64,000 nt of DNA from Streptomyces sp. cg36. GTDB lineage: Bacteria; Actinomycetota; Actinomycetes; Streptomycetales; Streptomycetaceae. The notes below the pieces were generated by a model. The model saw only the letters and a list, made by a program, of their open reading frames with translations, did no database searches and had not been told where the DNA came from. Made by a program: the position numbers and the translations under genes. The stretch covers positions 2,976,001 to 3,040,000 of the forward strand of contig NZ_CP163520.1 of the NCBI RefSeq assembly GCF_041080675.1. Reading direction: 5' to 3'. The stretch's first letter is position 1, and every line of letters starts with the position of its first letter. This document shows positions 8,635-17,885 of the stretch, in pieces.

Positions 8635-10403
8635 GCGTTGCTGCCTTCCTTGCGGACGGTACGGCCGTCGAAGGGCGAGCCGCCGTCCAGGGCGGCCCCC
8701 AGCGACGCGATCAGGGCGCGCAGCTCGGAGTCCACGGCGTCGGCCGCGCGATAGGTCTCGTACCAGTCGGTCAACTCGGCCGAACCCGCGCGCAGTTGGT
8801 GCAGCGCGTCGCGCCGGGACTGGTCGAGGAGGGTCTTCGCGGCGTTCTGGATCTTGCGGGAGGCGCTCAGGCCCTGGTGGATGACCAGCCCCCACACGGC
8901 CCCCACCACCAGCGCCACCACCAGGGTGGGGCCCGCGCTGACGCCGAGCCCGATCACCAGGATCGCCAGCAGCACCAGGGCGAGCGGCAGCGCCTTGCGC
9001 AGCAGCGGGTACGCGAAGGCGGCCAGGAACTGGCGGGCGTGCAGGTCCCAGTGGGCGGCGAGCTGCTGCTCCAGGCCCGGCAGCGGCTGGGTGTACGAAC
9101 CGGTCCACGGCGGCAGCTGGAAGGAGCGGCCCGCCACCGGGTACGACCCGCCGAACCTGGCCTGGACGTCCTGCGGCACCGCGGCCCGGTAGTCGGCGGA
9201 GAAGCCCTGGTGGGCGTGGTGGAACCACTCGCGGCAGGCGGCGACGGCGAGGCGCTGGGTGGCCCCCGAGGTGCCGATCGCCTCCGGGTTGAGGGCGGCC
9301 GTGGTCTGCACGGTCAGATAGTCCAGGGTCTCCTCGAACGCGGCGGAGTCCGCCGCGACCGCGCCCTGGGCCGCCGTCAGGTCGCCGCCGTGGTCGATGA
9401 CCGCGTGGTTGAAGGCGAGGTCGCGGCGGAGCGGCAGCTCCTCGTTGTCGTACTCGGAGACCAGCTGGTCGAGGATGTCGTCGACGGCGTCCTCGATCCG
9501 CTCCGAGGGCCGGAACTCCCGGTCCAGGACGGCCCGGTACTTGTCGTGCGCGACCCGCTGGACCCGGGCCGACGACAGCACCCCGGCGAGCTGGGGTCCC
9601 TGCGGGGAGATCTGCGCGAGGACCGGGTGCTCGCCCCGCGGGGCGGCCGGGCGCAGCGAGTCCAGCTCGGCGCGCCAGCGCACGATCTGCGCCTTCTGGG
9701 CCGCGTCGTCGCCCAGCATCGTCTCGCGCCAGCCGTCCAGCGTCTCCCGCAGCAGCTCGCGCCCGGCCGCGCCGAACGCGCCCTGCGAGATGGACTCCAG
9801 GATCACCGCGAACTCCCGGCCCAGGCGCGCCGGGTCCTGGGCGATCAGATAGTGGCGCAGCCAGCGCACCGACTCCTCGCGGCGGCCCTGGCGGCGCAGC
9901 ACCAGGGCGAAGAAGAGCGAGGTGCGGTGCGAGGAGCGGCGGAACGCCTCCTCCACCGCCCGCCCGCACAGCCCCGGGTCGTCGGCCGACCAGGCGGCCA
10001 GCGCCACCAGGGCCGGGGCCAGCCAGTAGCGGGGCGTCTGGATCATGAGCTGCTCGCTGACCGTGCGCACGGTGTCCTCGGACACCAGGCCGACGTCGAA
10101 CGCCTGGAGCATGCCGACGGCCGTGCGCCGCACCACCTTGTGGTGGCCGAACTCGTGGTCGACCCGGTCCTGGATGGCGCCGACGCGGGTCTCCGCGCGC
10201 TGGACGTTGGCGGTGAGCTGGGCCTGCTCGACGAAGGCCCGGAACTCGTCGCGCAGCTCCTGGAGTTCGGTGCGGGTGGCCTGCTGGTTGGCGTCGACGG
10301 TGGCGACCTGGCCGCTCACGGCGCCGACCTGCTCGCCGAGTCTGACGACGAGCCCGCTGACCTCCTGCACTTTGCGGTGCAGGGAGTGGTCGACTTCCAC
10401 CAT
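8631..10403 (-). CDS. coiled-coil membrane protein of AAA+ operon
   Basis: This 590-residue protein begins MVEVDHSLHRKVQEVSG. Residues about 5-75 form a likely coiled coil (LGEQVGAVSGQVATVDANQQ and following). A long helical, repeat-like middle contains RRQGRREESVRWLRHYLI. Two adjacent transmembrane helices lie near residues 470-508 (PLALVLLAILVIGLGVSAG, then TLVVALVVGAVWGLVI), and a cytoplasmic helical tail follows. Both large parts should face the cytoplasm, like a membrane-anchored scaffold. The family is not recognised. It precedes the small proline-rich ORF with a 4-bp overlap. It probably tethers the AAA+ machine to the membrane (inference). Confidence 0.72.
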   Translation of the reverse strand: MVEVDHSLHRKVQEVSGLVVRLGEQVGAVSGQVATVDANQQATRTELQELRDEFRAFVEQAQLTANVQRAETRVGAIQDRVDHEFGHHKVVRRTAVGMLQAFDVGLVSEDTVRTVSEQLMIQTPRYWLAPALVALAAWSADDPGLCGRAVEEAFRRSSHRTSLFFALVLRRQGRREESVRWLRHYLIAQDPARLGREFAVILESISQGAFGAAGRELLRETLDGWRETMLGDDAAQKAQIVRWRAELDSLRPAAPRGEHPVLAQISPQGPQLAGVLSSARVQRVAHDKYRAVLDREFRPSERIEDAVDDILDQLVSEYDNEELPLRRDLAFNHAVIDHGGDLTAAQGAVAADSAAFEETLDYLTVQTTAALNPEAIGTSGATQRLAVAACREWFHHAHQGFSADYRAAVPQDVQARFGGSYPVAGRSFQLPPWTGSYTQPLPGLEQQLAAHWDLHARQFLAAFAYPLLRKALPLALVLLAILVIGLGVSAGPTLVVALVVGAVWGLVIHQGLSASRKIQNAAKTLLDQSRRDALHQLRAGSAELTDWYETYRAADAVDSELRALIASLGAALDGGSPFDGRTVRKEGSNA

Positions 10404-10467
10404 GCGTGTGTCTCCGATCGGGGATCGTGGGCGTGACGGTCGGTGCGGGGCGCGGGTGCGGGCCGCG

Positions 10468-11007
10468 CTAGGGGCGGACGACGGAGCCGTCCGGCAGGAC
10501 GGGCAGCACCAGCCCGTCGCCGTACACCTCGACGCAGAGGTACGCGCCGGAGCGGGCCAGCATCCGGGCCCCCCCGAAGGGCTCCGGCATCGGGGTCGAG
10601 GGCGCGTAGTGCTCCACGATCGCGCCGGACAGGTCGAGGATGTGGTCCACATGGGGCGGGCCGAGGAAGCACTTGGTGACGAAGCCGACCGGGACCGCGG
10701 TGTGCTGGACCTCGTACTCCTCGCGGATCCAGTCGGCCAGCCGCCGCCGGGCCGCCTCGTCGAAGCGGGCGTCGAGCCGGGCCACCGCCTCCCGCAGCCG
10801 GTCCGAGCGGGTGCCGTACAGCGGGCTGTGCAGGCCGGGCGCGGTGGCGCGGCCGAGGCGGCGGCCGGTGTCCTGCGCCTGCTCCTCCCGCGGCCGGGCC
10901 CGCGGTCCCTGCTGCCAGGGCGGGGCGGCGGCGGGCCCGGCGGGCCGGACGTCCAGCGGCGCGGTGGGCGGCCGGACCACGCGGCGCGGCCGTTCGATGT
11001 CTCCCAT
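10468..11007 (-). CDS. hypothetical protein, first gene of AAA+ operon
   Basis: This 179-residue protein starts MGDIERPRRVVRPPTAPLDV. A basic, proline-rich, probably disordered N-terminus of about 65 residues is followed by a compact domain. The domain contains AVARLDARFDEAARRRLADW and later TKCFLGPPHVDHILDLSG. The central YEVQHTAVPVGFVTKCFLGP part has mixed alpha/beta character. I recognise no family. It is 64 bp upstream of the membrane protein gene and divergent from the caspase gene across a 181-bp region (11008-11188) that must hold both promoters; I saw no clear promoter or operator there. Confidence 0.65.
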   Translation of the reverse strand: MGDIERPRRVVRPPTAPLDVRPAGPAAAPPWQQGPRARPREEQAQDTGRRLGRATAPGLHSPLYGTRSDRLREAVARLDARFDEAARRRLADWIREEYEVQHTAVPVGFVTKCFLGPPHVDHILDLSGAIVEHYAPSTPMPEPFGGARMLARSGAYLCVEVYGDGLVLPVLPDGSVVRP

Positions 11008-11188
11008 GGGTCCCCCGGCAAATCATGGGTGGTGCGGGCGGTGCGGTGAGCAGAAGTCAGCAGGATAGTGACTGCGCGTCAATGCTGGTACACGGATGCC
11101 GAATTGCCCGGCCGCGCCCGGAGGCCGACCCGGGTCCGCCCGGGGCCCGACCTGTTCCCGGCCCGGCGCGGCTGCCAGACTCCCGGCC

Positions 11189-13162
11189 ATGCGCACGATC
11201 TTCGCCCTGCTCATCGGCATCAACGACTACGGGGAGGCCCGGCACGACCGGCTGCACGGCTGCGTCAACGACGTACTGGCGGCCCGGCGGGCCCTGGAAC
11301 GCCGGGCGGGGAAGGCGTTGTCCGTCCGGATGCTCACCGACGGGCGGGCGACCGTGGGCGCCGTGGAGGCCGCGATCCGCGACCACTTGGGGCGGGCCGG
11401 GCCCGAGGACACGGCGCTGCTGTGGTTCTCGGGCCACGGCACCGACCACGACTGCGTCGGCCCCGAGGAGTCGGCGGTGGAGGCGACCGGCCGCAGCCAG
11501 GCGCTGGTGTGCGCGGACGGGCCGCTCCCCGACAAACGCCTGGGCGCGCTCCTGGACGGGCTCGGCGCGGGCGGCGCGCACGTGGCGGCGGTGCTCGACT
11601 GCTGCTTCTCGGGCGGCGCCACCCGCCTTCCCGGCGCGGGCCGGGCCGTGCGGTTCCTGCCGCCCCGGCCGTCCTGGCGCCGGCCCGGCGGGACCCGGGA
11701 CACGACCGGCCCCCAGCGGACGCCCGCCCACGTCCTGCTCGCGGCGGGCCGCCTCAACCAGCTCTCGTACGAGGCGGATTACGAGCCGGAGGGCGCGGGC
11801 GGAGCGGGCGCGGAGGGGGCGGGCACCTTCGTGCGGCACGGGGTGTTCACGCACGCGCTGCTCGACGCCCTGCGCACGGCGGACCCCGACGTCTCCTGCC
11901 GCGAACTGCTCGCGGCGGCCCACGGGCGGGTGCGGGCGGCCGGGTTCCCGCAGCACCCGGTGCTGTTCCCGGACGACCCGGGCGGCATCGCCGACCGGCC
12001 GTTCCTCGGCGCCTGGCCGCACGCCTCGGACCTGCGGGGATCCACACCGAGCCCGCACCTGCTGCGGTACGGGGCGGACGGCTGGGAGGTGGACTGCGGC
12101 CGGGCGCACGGGCTGGGCGGCGGGCCGGGCACCGAGTTCACCGCGACCGGCCCGGGCGGCGGGGTGCTGGCCGCCCGCACGGTGCTGGCCGCGCGCGCCC
12201 TGGTGGAGCCGGTGGGCTGGACGCCCTCGCCCCGGCGGGTGCACCCGGTGGCGCTGACGGCCACCGCGCTGCCCCCGGCGAGCGTGGTGATCGGCTCGCC
12301 GGACGGGGCCGCGCCGAAAGGATTCGCCGACTCCCTCTCCGCCGCGCTGACTTCGCCGCTGCTGCGGGTCGTGGACGAGGACGGGGGTGCCTCGGCGGCG
12401 CTGCTGCTGCGGGTCGAGGTCCGCGCCGACGGGCTGGCCCACGTCCTGCGCCGGGACGGCACCCCGTTCACGGCGCCGCTGGCGCTGCGCGGCGCGGCCG
12501 ACACCGGCCGGGTCGCCGCCTGCCTGACCCATCTGGCCCGCTGGCACGGGCTGCGCGACCTGGAGGCGCGCACCTCGCCGCTGCGCGGCCACGTACGGCT
12601 GGAGATCAGCCCGTGGGACGACGGGGCCGGCCCGTGGGACGCGGCCGGTGCGCCGCTGGCGCCGGACGGCGGCGGGGAGATCGTGCGCGCCTACGACGGG
12701 CCGCACCCGCCCCGGGTCTCCATCCGGCTGCGCAACGTCGGCGACCGCCCGCTGTGGTGCGTGCTGCTCGCCATGAACGACCGCTACGCCAGCAGCACCG
12801 CCCTCTTCCCCGGCCACTTCGTCGCCCCGGGCCGCAGCGGTCTCGCCCTGGACGGGGCGCCCGTCCAGCTGAGCCTGCCCGCCGAACGCCCGGCGCGCCC
12901 GGGGGCGTACGCGCGCGACTGGCTCAAGCTGTTCGTGGCCGAGGACGAGCTGAACACGGTGCCGTTCACGCTGGGCGCCTGGGATCCGCACGGGCCCGTC
13001 GCGCGCGGCGGCGCGAACGGGGCGGTGCTGCGCCTCGACCGGCCCGGCCGCCGCGACATCGGCCCGGCGCCCTCGGCCGGGCCGGGCCAGTGGGCGACCC
13101 GCACCCTGGCCCTGCGGACGGTCGTGCCCGGCGGCCCGGGGGTCACTGGCCCAGGTGCGTGA
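11189..13162 (+). CDS. caspase-family (C14-like) protease with C-terminal sandwich domain
   Basis: The protein has 657 residues. The N-terminal caspase-like p20 domain starts MRTIFALLIGINDYGEA. The catalytic dyad is visible as His83 in WFSGHGTD and Cys139 in VLDCCFSGG, equivalent to DxCHSG in metacaspases. The C-terminal third (VSIRLRNVGDRPLWCVLLAM to KLFVAEDELNTVPF) is a beta-sandwich of the DUF4384-like type seen in other bacterial caspase proteins. Start 11189 was chosen because the domain begins there, but its ribosome-binding site is weak and an in-frame ATG lies at 11096. Its 3' end overlaps the convergent TPR-CHAT gene by 20 bp. Likely a regulated Arg/Lys- or Asp-directed protease; target unknown. 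Confidence 0.88.
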   Translation: MRTIFALLIGINDYGEARHDRLHGCVNDVLAARRALERRAGKALSVRMLTDGRATVGAVEAAIRDHLGRAGPEDTALLWFSGHGTDHDCVGPEESAVEATGRSQALVCADGPLPDKRLGALLDGLGAGGAHVAAVLDCCFSGGATRLPGAGRAVRFLPPRPSWRRPGGTRDTTGPQRTPAHVLLAAGRLNQLSYEADYEPEGAGGAGAEGAGTFVRHGVFTHALLDALRTADPDVSCRELLAAAHGRVRAAGFPQHPVLFPDDPGGIADRPFLGAWPHASDLRGSTPSPHLLRYGADGWEVDCGRAHGLGGGPGTEFTATGPGGGVLAARTVLAARALVEPVGWTPSPRRVHPVALTATALPPASVVIGSPDGAAPKGFADSLSAALTSPLLRVVDEDGGASAALLLRVEVRADGLAHVLRRDGTPFTAPLALRGAADTGRVAACLTHLARWHGLRDLEARTSPLRGHVRLEISPWDDGAGPWDAAGAPLAPDGGGEIVRAYDGPHPPRVSIRLRNVGDRPLWCVLLAMNDRYASSTALFPGHFVAPGRSGLALDGAPVQLSLPAERPARPGAYARDWLKLFVAEDELNTVPFTLGAWDPHGPVARGGANGAVLRLDRPGRRDIGPAPSAGPGQWATRTLALRTVVPGGPGVTGPGA

Positions 13163-16100
13163 ACCCGGCCCAGGCGCTGAGGTCGGCCGGGTCGATGTCC
13201 GCGACCCGCTCGGCCAGCACGGCGGGCAGCTCCGGCGGGACCGCGCGGGCGGGGTCCAGCATCCACAACTGGGCCCGCCGCAGGGCCCGTACGGGCGGCT
13301 CGCCCTCGGCGCGCAGATAGTGGTGCGTCATGAACATCAGCACCGAGGTGGCCTCGTCCGGGACCGGCCACAGCGAGCCGACCACCGAGCGGGCGCCCGC
13401 CACCAGGAACGCGGCGGCCAGGCTGTACGCCTCGTTGTGGCCGCGCCCGGAGACATGGCTGCGGCAGGCGGCCAGCACCACCAGGCCGAGGTCGCCGCGC
13501 AGGCTCGCGGTGAGCCGCTCGGCGGCCAGCTCGCCGCCCTTGAGGGAGAGGTAGGCGCTGCTGCTGCGGCTCTCCACCACGGCCGCGTGGCAGGCCAGAT
13601 GGAGCACGGCCCCGCCGTCGCCGCCCTCGCGCAGCCAGGCGGCCACCTCGTCCGGGGTGCCGTCGCCGGTGCGCAGGCCGAGGAAGCGCCCCTCGGGGTA
13701 GAAGACGCGCCGCACGGCGTCGGCCTCCTCGCCCGCGTACCGCAGGTCGCCGGTCGGGTTGCCCACCACCAGGGCGGTGCCGCTGTACGGGGTGCGGGGG
13801 CGGGCGGCGACCTCGCACAGCAGCCGGGCGGAGGCCGCGTACGAGATCTCCGCCTCCTCGATGGCGTGCCGGCGCGCCCCCGAGGCGTCCGGCGCCCAGG
13901 CCGCGTGCCAGGGCACCAGGCCCAGCGCCCCCATCGGGACGAGCACGAGCCGGGGCACCCGGCCCGGCCGGTCGGGCACCACGAACAGGTCGAAGAGCGG
14001 GCGCACCGCCGCGTACCAGGCCCACGAGCAGAGCCGGTCCAGCTGGTCGCGCAGGGGCACGCCCGGCGGGGGTTCGGGGGCCTGCCAGCCGGGGACGGGG
14101 CCGAGGTCGCGCGCGGCGCGGGCCAGCGGCTCGTACGCGCGCAGCGGCCCGGCGTCCTCGGTGAGCCGGGGCAGCGGCACCGCGTGCACGTCCCCGCCCG
14201 AGGTGACCAGGACCGCGACCCCGCCGCCGTCCTCCGAGCGGGGTACGAGATAGACCAGCGCGTCCTTGCCGAGCCCGCGCAGCGCCCGGCCGATCTCGTC
14301 GGGCGCGGGCGTGTCCAGGAGCCGTCCCGCGCCCTCGGCGCCGTCCCCGGTGAGCGCGGCGAGCGCCTTGCCGCGCAGGGCGCTCGGCACCAGGTCGGCG
14401 GCGGCGCCGGTGGCGCGCCACTGGTCGGCGAGCGCGTGCTGCCCGGCCGCCGCCAGGAGTTCGGGGACGGAGGACGAGGTGGTGGCGGCGTGCAGGACCA
14501 GGCCCCGGCAGGAGTCGAGGGCCTGGACGGCCTCGGCGGGGACGCCGTCCGCCAGGCACCAGGCCGCCACCTCCAGGGACATGTCGGTGGCCAGCCGGGC
14601 GGCCTCGGCGGCGTCCGCCGTGCCGGACTGGAGCAGCGCGGCCCAGGCGTGCCCGCGCAGGGCGTCCAGGCCGTAGCGGCGGCCCTCCGCGCGGTCGCCG
14701 GTGCGGGCGCGGACGCGGTAGGCGCGGCCGAGCGCGAGCGCCGACTGCGCCCACAGCCGGTGGCCGGGCCCGCCCGCCTGCCGGGCGGCGGCCTCCAGAT
14801 GGGCGATGCCCTTGGCGTGGAGTTCGGTGCGGCGGTACGGCAGGGGCTCACTGGCGGCGAGGCCGCAGTAGACGCTGCCCGCGGTGTGCGAGTACCGCAG
14901 CCAGCTGTCGCTGCCCTCGTGGCTGAGCGCCAGCCCCTCCTCGATCAGCCCCAGCGCCTCCCGGACGCCCTCGCGGTTGCCGCTGCGGCCCGCCCGGCCC
15001 GCCCGGGCGATGCCGCCGTCGCCGAGCACCCAGGCCCGGTGGTCGCGGCTCAGCCGGGCGGCGGCGCGGCGCAGTTCGGCGGTGGTGGGGCGCCCGGCGA
15101 GCGGCGGCGCGGGCGGGGCGCCGAGCCGTTCGGCGAGGTCGTCGCGGGCCGAGCGGGCGTTCTCCAGCAGGGTCCACAGCTCGATGCGGGAGGTGTCGTC
15201 CTCGGCGAGGCCGCCGATGGCGTCGTGCAGGTCCCCGATGTGCCGGTCGGCGCCCGCCAGGTCACCGGCGTGCACCGCGCCGACCGCGTCGTAGCCGGAC
15301 TGCTGGGCGTCCAGCATCCTGCGCGCGTACGGTCGCAGTCCGGGGCTCTCGCGCAGCTGCCGCCAGGACGCGGCGCCCGCCGCCATGTCGTCGGCGGTGC
15401 CGCTCATCTGGCCCCGGTGGACGGTCGCCATCATCCGGATCATGCCGAGGTCGGCGCCGATGCCCGCGCCCTCCTCGGCGGTGTCGAAGTGGGCGAGGAC
15501 CTCCTCCACCCGGTCGCCGACGCCGCCCGCCAGCTCCTCGCTGAGCAGCGCGCCGCCCACCACCGCGTGGGCCCGGCGCCGCCAGTCGGGGTCGTCGTCG
15601 GGGCGCGCGCTCATCAGGGCGCGGGTCAGGGCGTCCTTCTGCTCCTGGTCCACCTGGTCGCCGTGCGGGTCGAACATCGGCAGGTGGGCGAGGAGGAAGG
15701 CGGCGGCCCGGGTGTGCGCGACGCTGCCGGGCTCCAGCTCGCTCCACTTGCGGAAGACGAAGTCGAAGCCGTCCTTGGTGCGGCCGGGCGAGGCGGCGTC
15801 GTTGATGGTGGCGAAGTACCCCTCGTCGCCGTGGTCCAGCTGGTAGGTGCCGTCCTGGATGCTGTCGAGCAGCGACTCGTAGATGCCGCGCACCTCCTCG
15901 AAGGTGACCTCCGGGCCGCCGTCGTCGTCCTTCAGGCCGTGCTCCTCCAGCATGTTGCGGGCCCAGCCGAGGAGCATGACGGCCATGTCGTGCAGCTCCT
16001 TCTCGGCGCCCTCCTCCTCGATGACGTGGCGGGCGGCGAGCACCACGTCGCGCAGCCGCTCCGGGTCGGGGTCGTCGCGGTAGCGGGTCTGCTGGGCGAT

Positions 16101-17210
16101 GGCGAGCATGGTGGCGGTGCCCGCGATCCTGCCGTCGCGGCCGGGCTCCCACTGCACGAGGCCGCGCCGCAGCAGCCGTACGCCCCGGTCCTTGGCGGCG
16201 TCGTCGCCGCGCACCACGCCGCGCTCGTAGAGGACGCGGCCGAAGAAGTCGAGGTACTGGGGCAGCAGTTCGTCCTCGGCGCCGGGGTCGGCGGCGAGCA
16301 GGGTGTTCAGCTCGGCCTCGGCGGCGGCGGCCTGGGCCTCGTCCTGCCACATCGTCCAGACCAGGGCCCGGCAGAAGACCTGCTTGTACGCGGCGTCCTC
16401 GGCCCACCAGGGCGGTTCGCCGCCCGCGCGCCGGGCCTCCACGAGCGCGGTGTCGAACTCGGTGCGCGCCTCCTCCAGTTCGGCCCGGGTGCGGGTGCCC
16501 CGGCCGTGCAGCATCAGCGAGAGGGCCCGGCCGAAGCGGACGAGGGGGACGTCGGTGCCGGGGCCCGGGGCGTCGAGGACGGCCTCGTAGTGGCGGGCGG
16601 AGAGCAGCATGTCGGGGGCGGCGTCGGTGAGCAGCGCGCGCTGCTGGTGGAGGTAGCCGAGCGCCTCGTGCAGGTCGACGGCGTCGGGGTCGTCGGCGGC
16701 GAGCTCGTCGAGCTGTGCGGTGTGGTGGCGCAGGGAGGTCTCCAGCAGGGCGAGCCGCTCTTCGGCGGGGCCCTCCGACGCCAGGTACCGGATCTTGGAG
16801 ATGTTGGCGAGCAGGCGGCGCCCGAGGCCGGCGGCGCCCTCGGGGTCCTCGGCCCCGGCGAGACCGGCCAGCCCGTCGTTCAGCAACGTGTGGATGGCGT
16901 CCGGCAGTTGGGGACCGCCCTCCGGGTCGGCGTCGTACTGGAACGCCCGTACGTGCGCGTAGCGGATCCGCCAGACGGCCCACTCGGCGTCGTCGCCGGG
17001 CCGCCGGAAGGCGTGGGCGAACGCCTCGGCGGCCAGCTCCAGGTCGTCGGCGCCGCCCTCGGCGAGGTACAGCTCGTGGCTGAGCGCGCCCACGGCGGCG
17101 CACAGGGCCGGGGCGGCCGGGTCGGCGGCGCCGGTGGCGGCGAGCTCGTCGAGGAGCTCGGCGCGCTCGGCCCGCGCCTGCTCCGGCCGGCTGTCGTCGT
17201 TCTCGGGCAC
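13143..17210 (-). CDS. TPR-CHAT caspase-fold protease
   Basis: This giant 1355-residue protein has about 1000 residues of helical TPR-like repeats and then a C-terminal CHAT protease domain (about 1040-1355). The CHAT dyad is His1208 in VLHLACHAAV and Cys1249 in VVLAACRSHVSG, with the late motif GARSVVGSLWPVPD. CHAT proteases are caspase relatives of clan CD, best known from TPR-CHAT (Csx29) cleaving a partner in type III-E CRISPR defence. The GTG start at 17210 gives MPENDDSRPEQARAERAELL. It is the last gene of the macro-Xre-RES-CHAT operon, 17 bp after the RES gene. The TPR part presumably binds the activating signal or the substrate (inference). Confidence 0.88.
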   Translation of the reverse strand: MPENDDSRPEQARAERAELLDELAATGAADPAAPALCAAVGALSHELYLAEGGADDLELAAEAFAHAFRRPGDDAEWAVWRIRYAHVRAFQYDADPEGGPQLPDAIHTLLNDGLAGLAGAEDPEGAAGLGRRLLANISKIRYLASEGPAEERLALLETSLRHHTAQLDELAADDPDAVDLHEALGYLHQQRALLTDAAPDMLLSARHYEAVLDAPGPGTDVPLVRFGRALSLMLHGRGTRTRAELEEARTEFDTALVEARRAGGEPPWWAEDAAYKQVFCRALVWTMWQDEAQAAAAEAELNTLLAADPGAEDELLPQYLDFFGRVLYERGVVRGDDAAKDRGVRLLRRGLVQWEPGRDGRIAGTATMLAIAQQTRYRDDPDPERLRDVVLAARHVIEEEGAEKELHDMAVMLLGWARNMLEEHGLKDDDGGPEVTFEEVRGIYESLLDSIQDGTYQLDHGDEGYFATINDAASPGRTKDGFDFVFRKWSELEPGSVAHTRAAAFLLAHLPMFDPHGDQVDQEQKDALTRALMSARPDDDPDWRRRAHAVVGGALLSEELAGGVGDRVEEVLAHFDTAEEGAGIGADLGMIRMMATVHRGQMSGTADDMAAGAASWRQLRESPGLRPYARRMLDAQQSGYDAVGAVHAGDLAGADRHIGDLHDAIGGLAEDDTSRIELWTLLENARSARDDLAERLGAPPAPPLAGRPTTAELRRAAARLSRDHRAWVLGDGGIARAGRAGRSGNREGVREALGLIEEGLALSHEGSDSWLRYSHTAGSVYCGLAASEPLPYRRTELHAKGIAHLEAAARQAGGPGHRLWAQSALALGRAYRVRARTGDRAEGRRYGLDALRGHAWAALLQSGTADAAEAARLATDMSLEVAAWCLADGVPAEAVQALDSCRGLVLHAATTSSSVPELLAAAGQHALADQWRATGAAADLVPSALRGKALAALTGDGAEGAGRLLDTPAPDEIGRALRGLGKDALVYLVPRSEDGGGVAVLVTSGGDVHAVPLPRLTEDAGPLRAYEPLARAARDLGPVPGWQAPEPPPGVPLRDQLDRLCSWAWYAAVRPLFDLFVVPDRPGRVPRLVLVPMGALGLVPWHAAWAPDASGARRHAIEEAEISYAASARLLCEVAARPRTPYSGTALVVGNPTGDLRYAGEEADAVRRVFYPEGRFLGLRTGDGTPDEVAAWLREGGDGGAVLHLACHAAVVESRSSSAYLSLKGGELAAERLTASLRGDLGLVVLAACRSHVSGRGHNEAYSLAAAFLVAGARSVVGSLWPVPDEATSVLMFMTHHYLRAEGEPPVRALRRAQLWMLDPARAVPPELPAVLAERVADIDPADLSAWAGFTHLGQ

Positions 17211-17227
17211 GGGGGTTCCGGATCTGG

Positions 17228-17881
17228 TCAGGGCGCGAGGCGCGCTTGGTAGGGCAGGAGCACGGAGTCGAGCCAGGCCCGGCCGCCGGGCCCGTCGAAG
17301 TCGACCGCCTCGTCGCCGGTCGCGGCCAGCGCGTCCGGCGGGCAGCGGTCGCCGAAGAGGACCAGGGCGCGCTCGCCGGGGTCGCGTTTGGAGGACCACA
17401 GGAACCCCTGGGCCCACGGCTCGGTGTGGCGGCGGATCCAGTGCGCCCAGTCCCGGGTGTACGGGTAGTCGCGGGACTCGGCCTGCACCAGCCAGCCGTC
17501 CTGGTGGACGGCGGCCAGCTCCGGCCCGGTCAGCAGCGAGACGACGTCCACGGCGGCGGTCAGCCGCAGGACGGACAGGCGCCGCCCCGCGACGGCCGCG
17601 CGCGGCACCAGCCGGGCGCCCCCGGCCGGGTCGAAGGGCAGCGAGTGCAGCAGGGTCTCGCTGACGGCCGACTCGGGGCTGAGCCCGGCGTAGAGGTAGC
17701 CGTAGGCGTCGCAGCCGGTGGAGTCGAAGCGGCCCCCGCCGTACAGGCAGTGCGCGGGCCGGGGGTTGAAGGCGGCGGCGGGCCGGTGCGAGCCGTGCAC
17801 CCGGTAGAGCACGGTGCCCGCGCCGAGGGTCGCCTTGGCGGGGGTGCCCGCCATCGCCTCGGGCGGCTGGTAGTGCGGCAC
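17228..17881 (-). CDS. RES-domain toxin, probable NAD+ phosphorylase/NADase
   Basis: This 217-residue protein matches the RES family: GTVLYRVHGSHRP with the conserved Arg, GGGRFDSTG, and YGYLYAGLSPESAVSETLLHS with the conserved Tyr and Glu. RES toxins such as mycobacterial MbcT degrade NAD+ using phosphate, arresting or killing the cell. It begins with GTG at 17881 after GGGGAG, 4 bp downstream of the antitoxin-like gene, which is the usual antitoxin-toxin order. The TPR-CHAT gene follows after 17 bp. The domain seems intact, so it may be active; the reaction itself is inferred from the family. Confidence 0.85.
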   Translation of the reverse strand: MPHYQPPEAMAGTPAKATLGAGTVLYRVHGSHRPAAAFNPRPAHCLYGGGRFDSTGCDAYGYLYAGLSPESAVSETLLHSLPFDPAGGARLVPRAAVAGRRLSVLRLTAAVDVVSLLTGPELAAVHQDGWLVQAESRDYPYTRDWAHWIRRHTEPWAQGFLWSSKRDPGERALVLFGDRCPPDALAATGDEAVDFDGPGGRAWLDSVLLPYQARLAP

Positions 17882-17885
17882 GGGA

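Noticed and set aside
13155..17252. 1365-residue rightward frame
   Set aside because: It is the antisense shadow of the TPR-CHAT gene. It is low-complexity (Gly/Val/Arg-rich) and the CHAT motifs are on the other strand.
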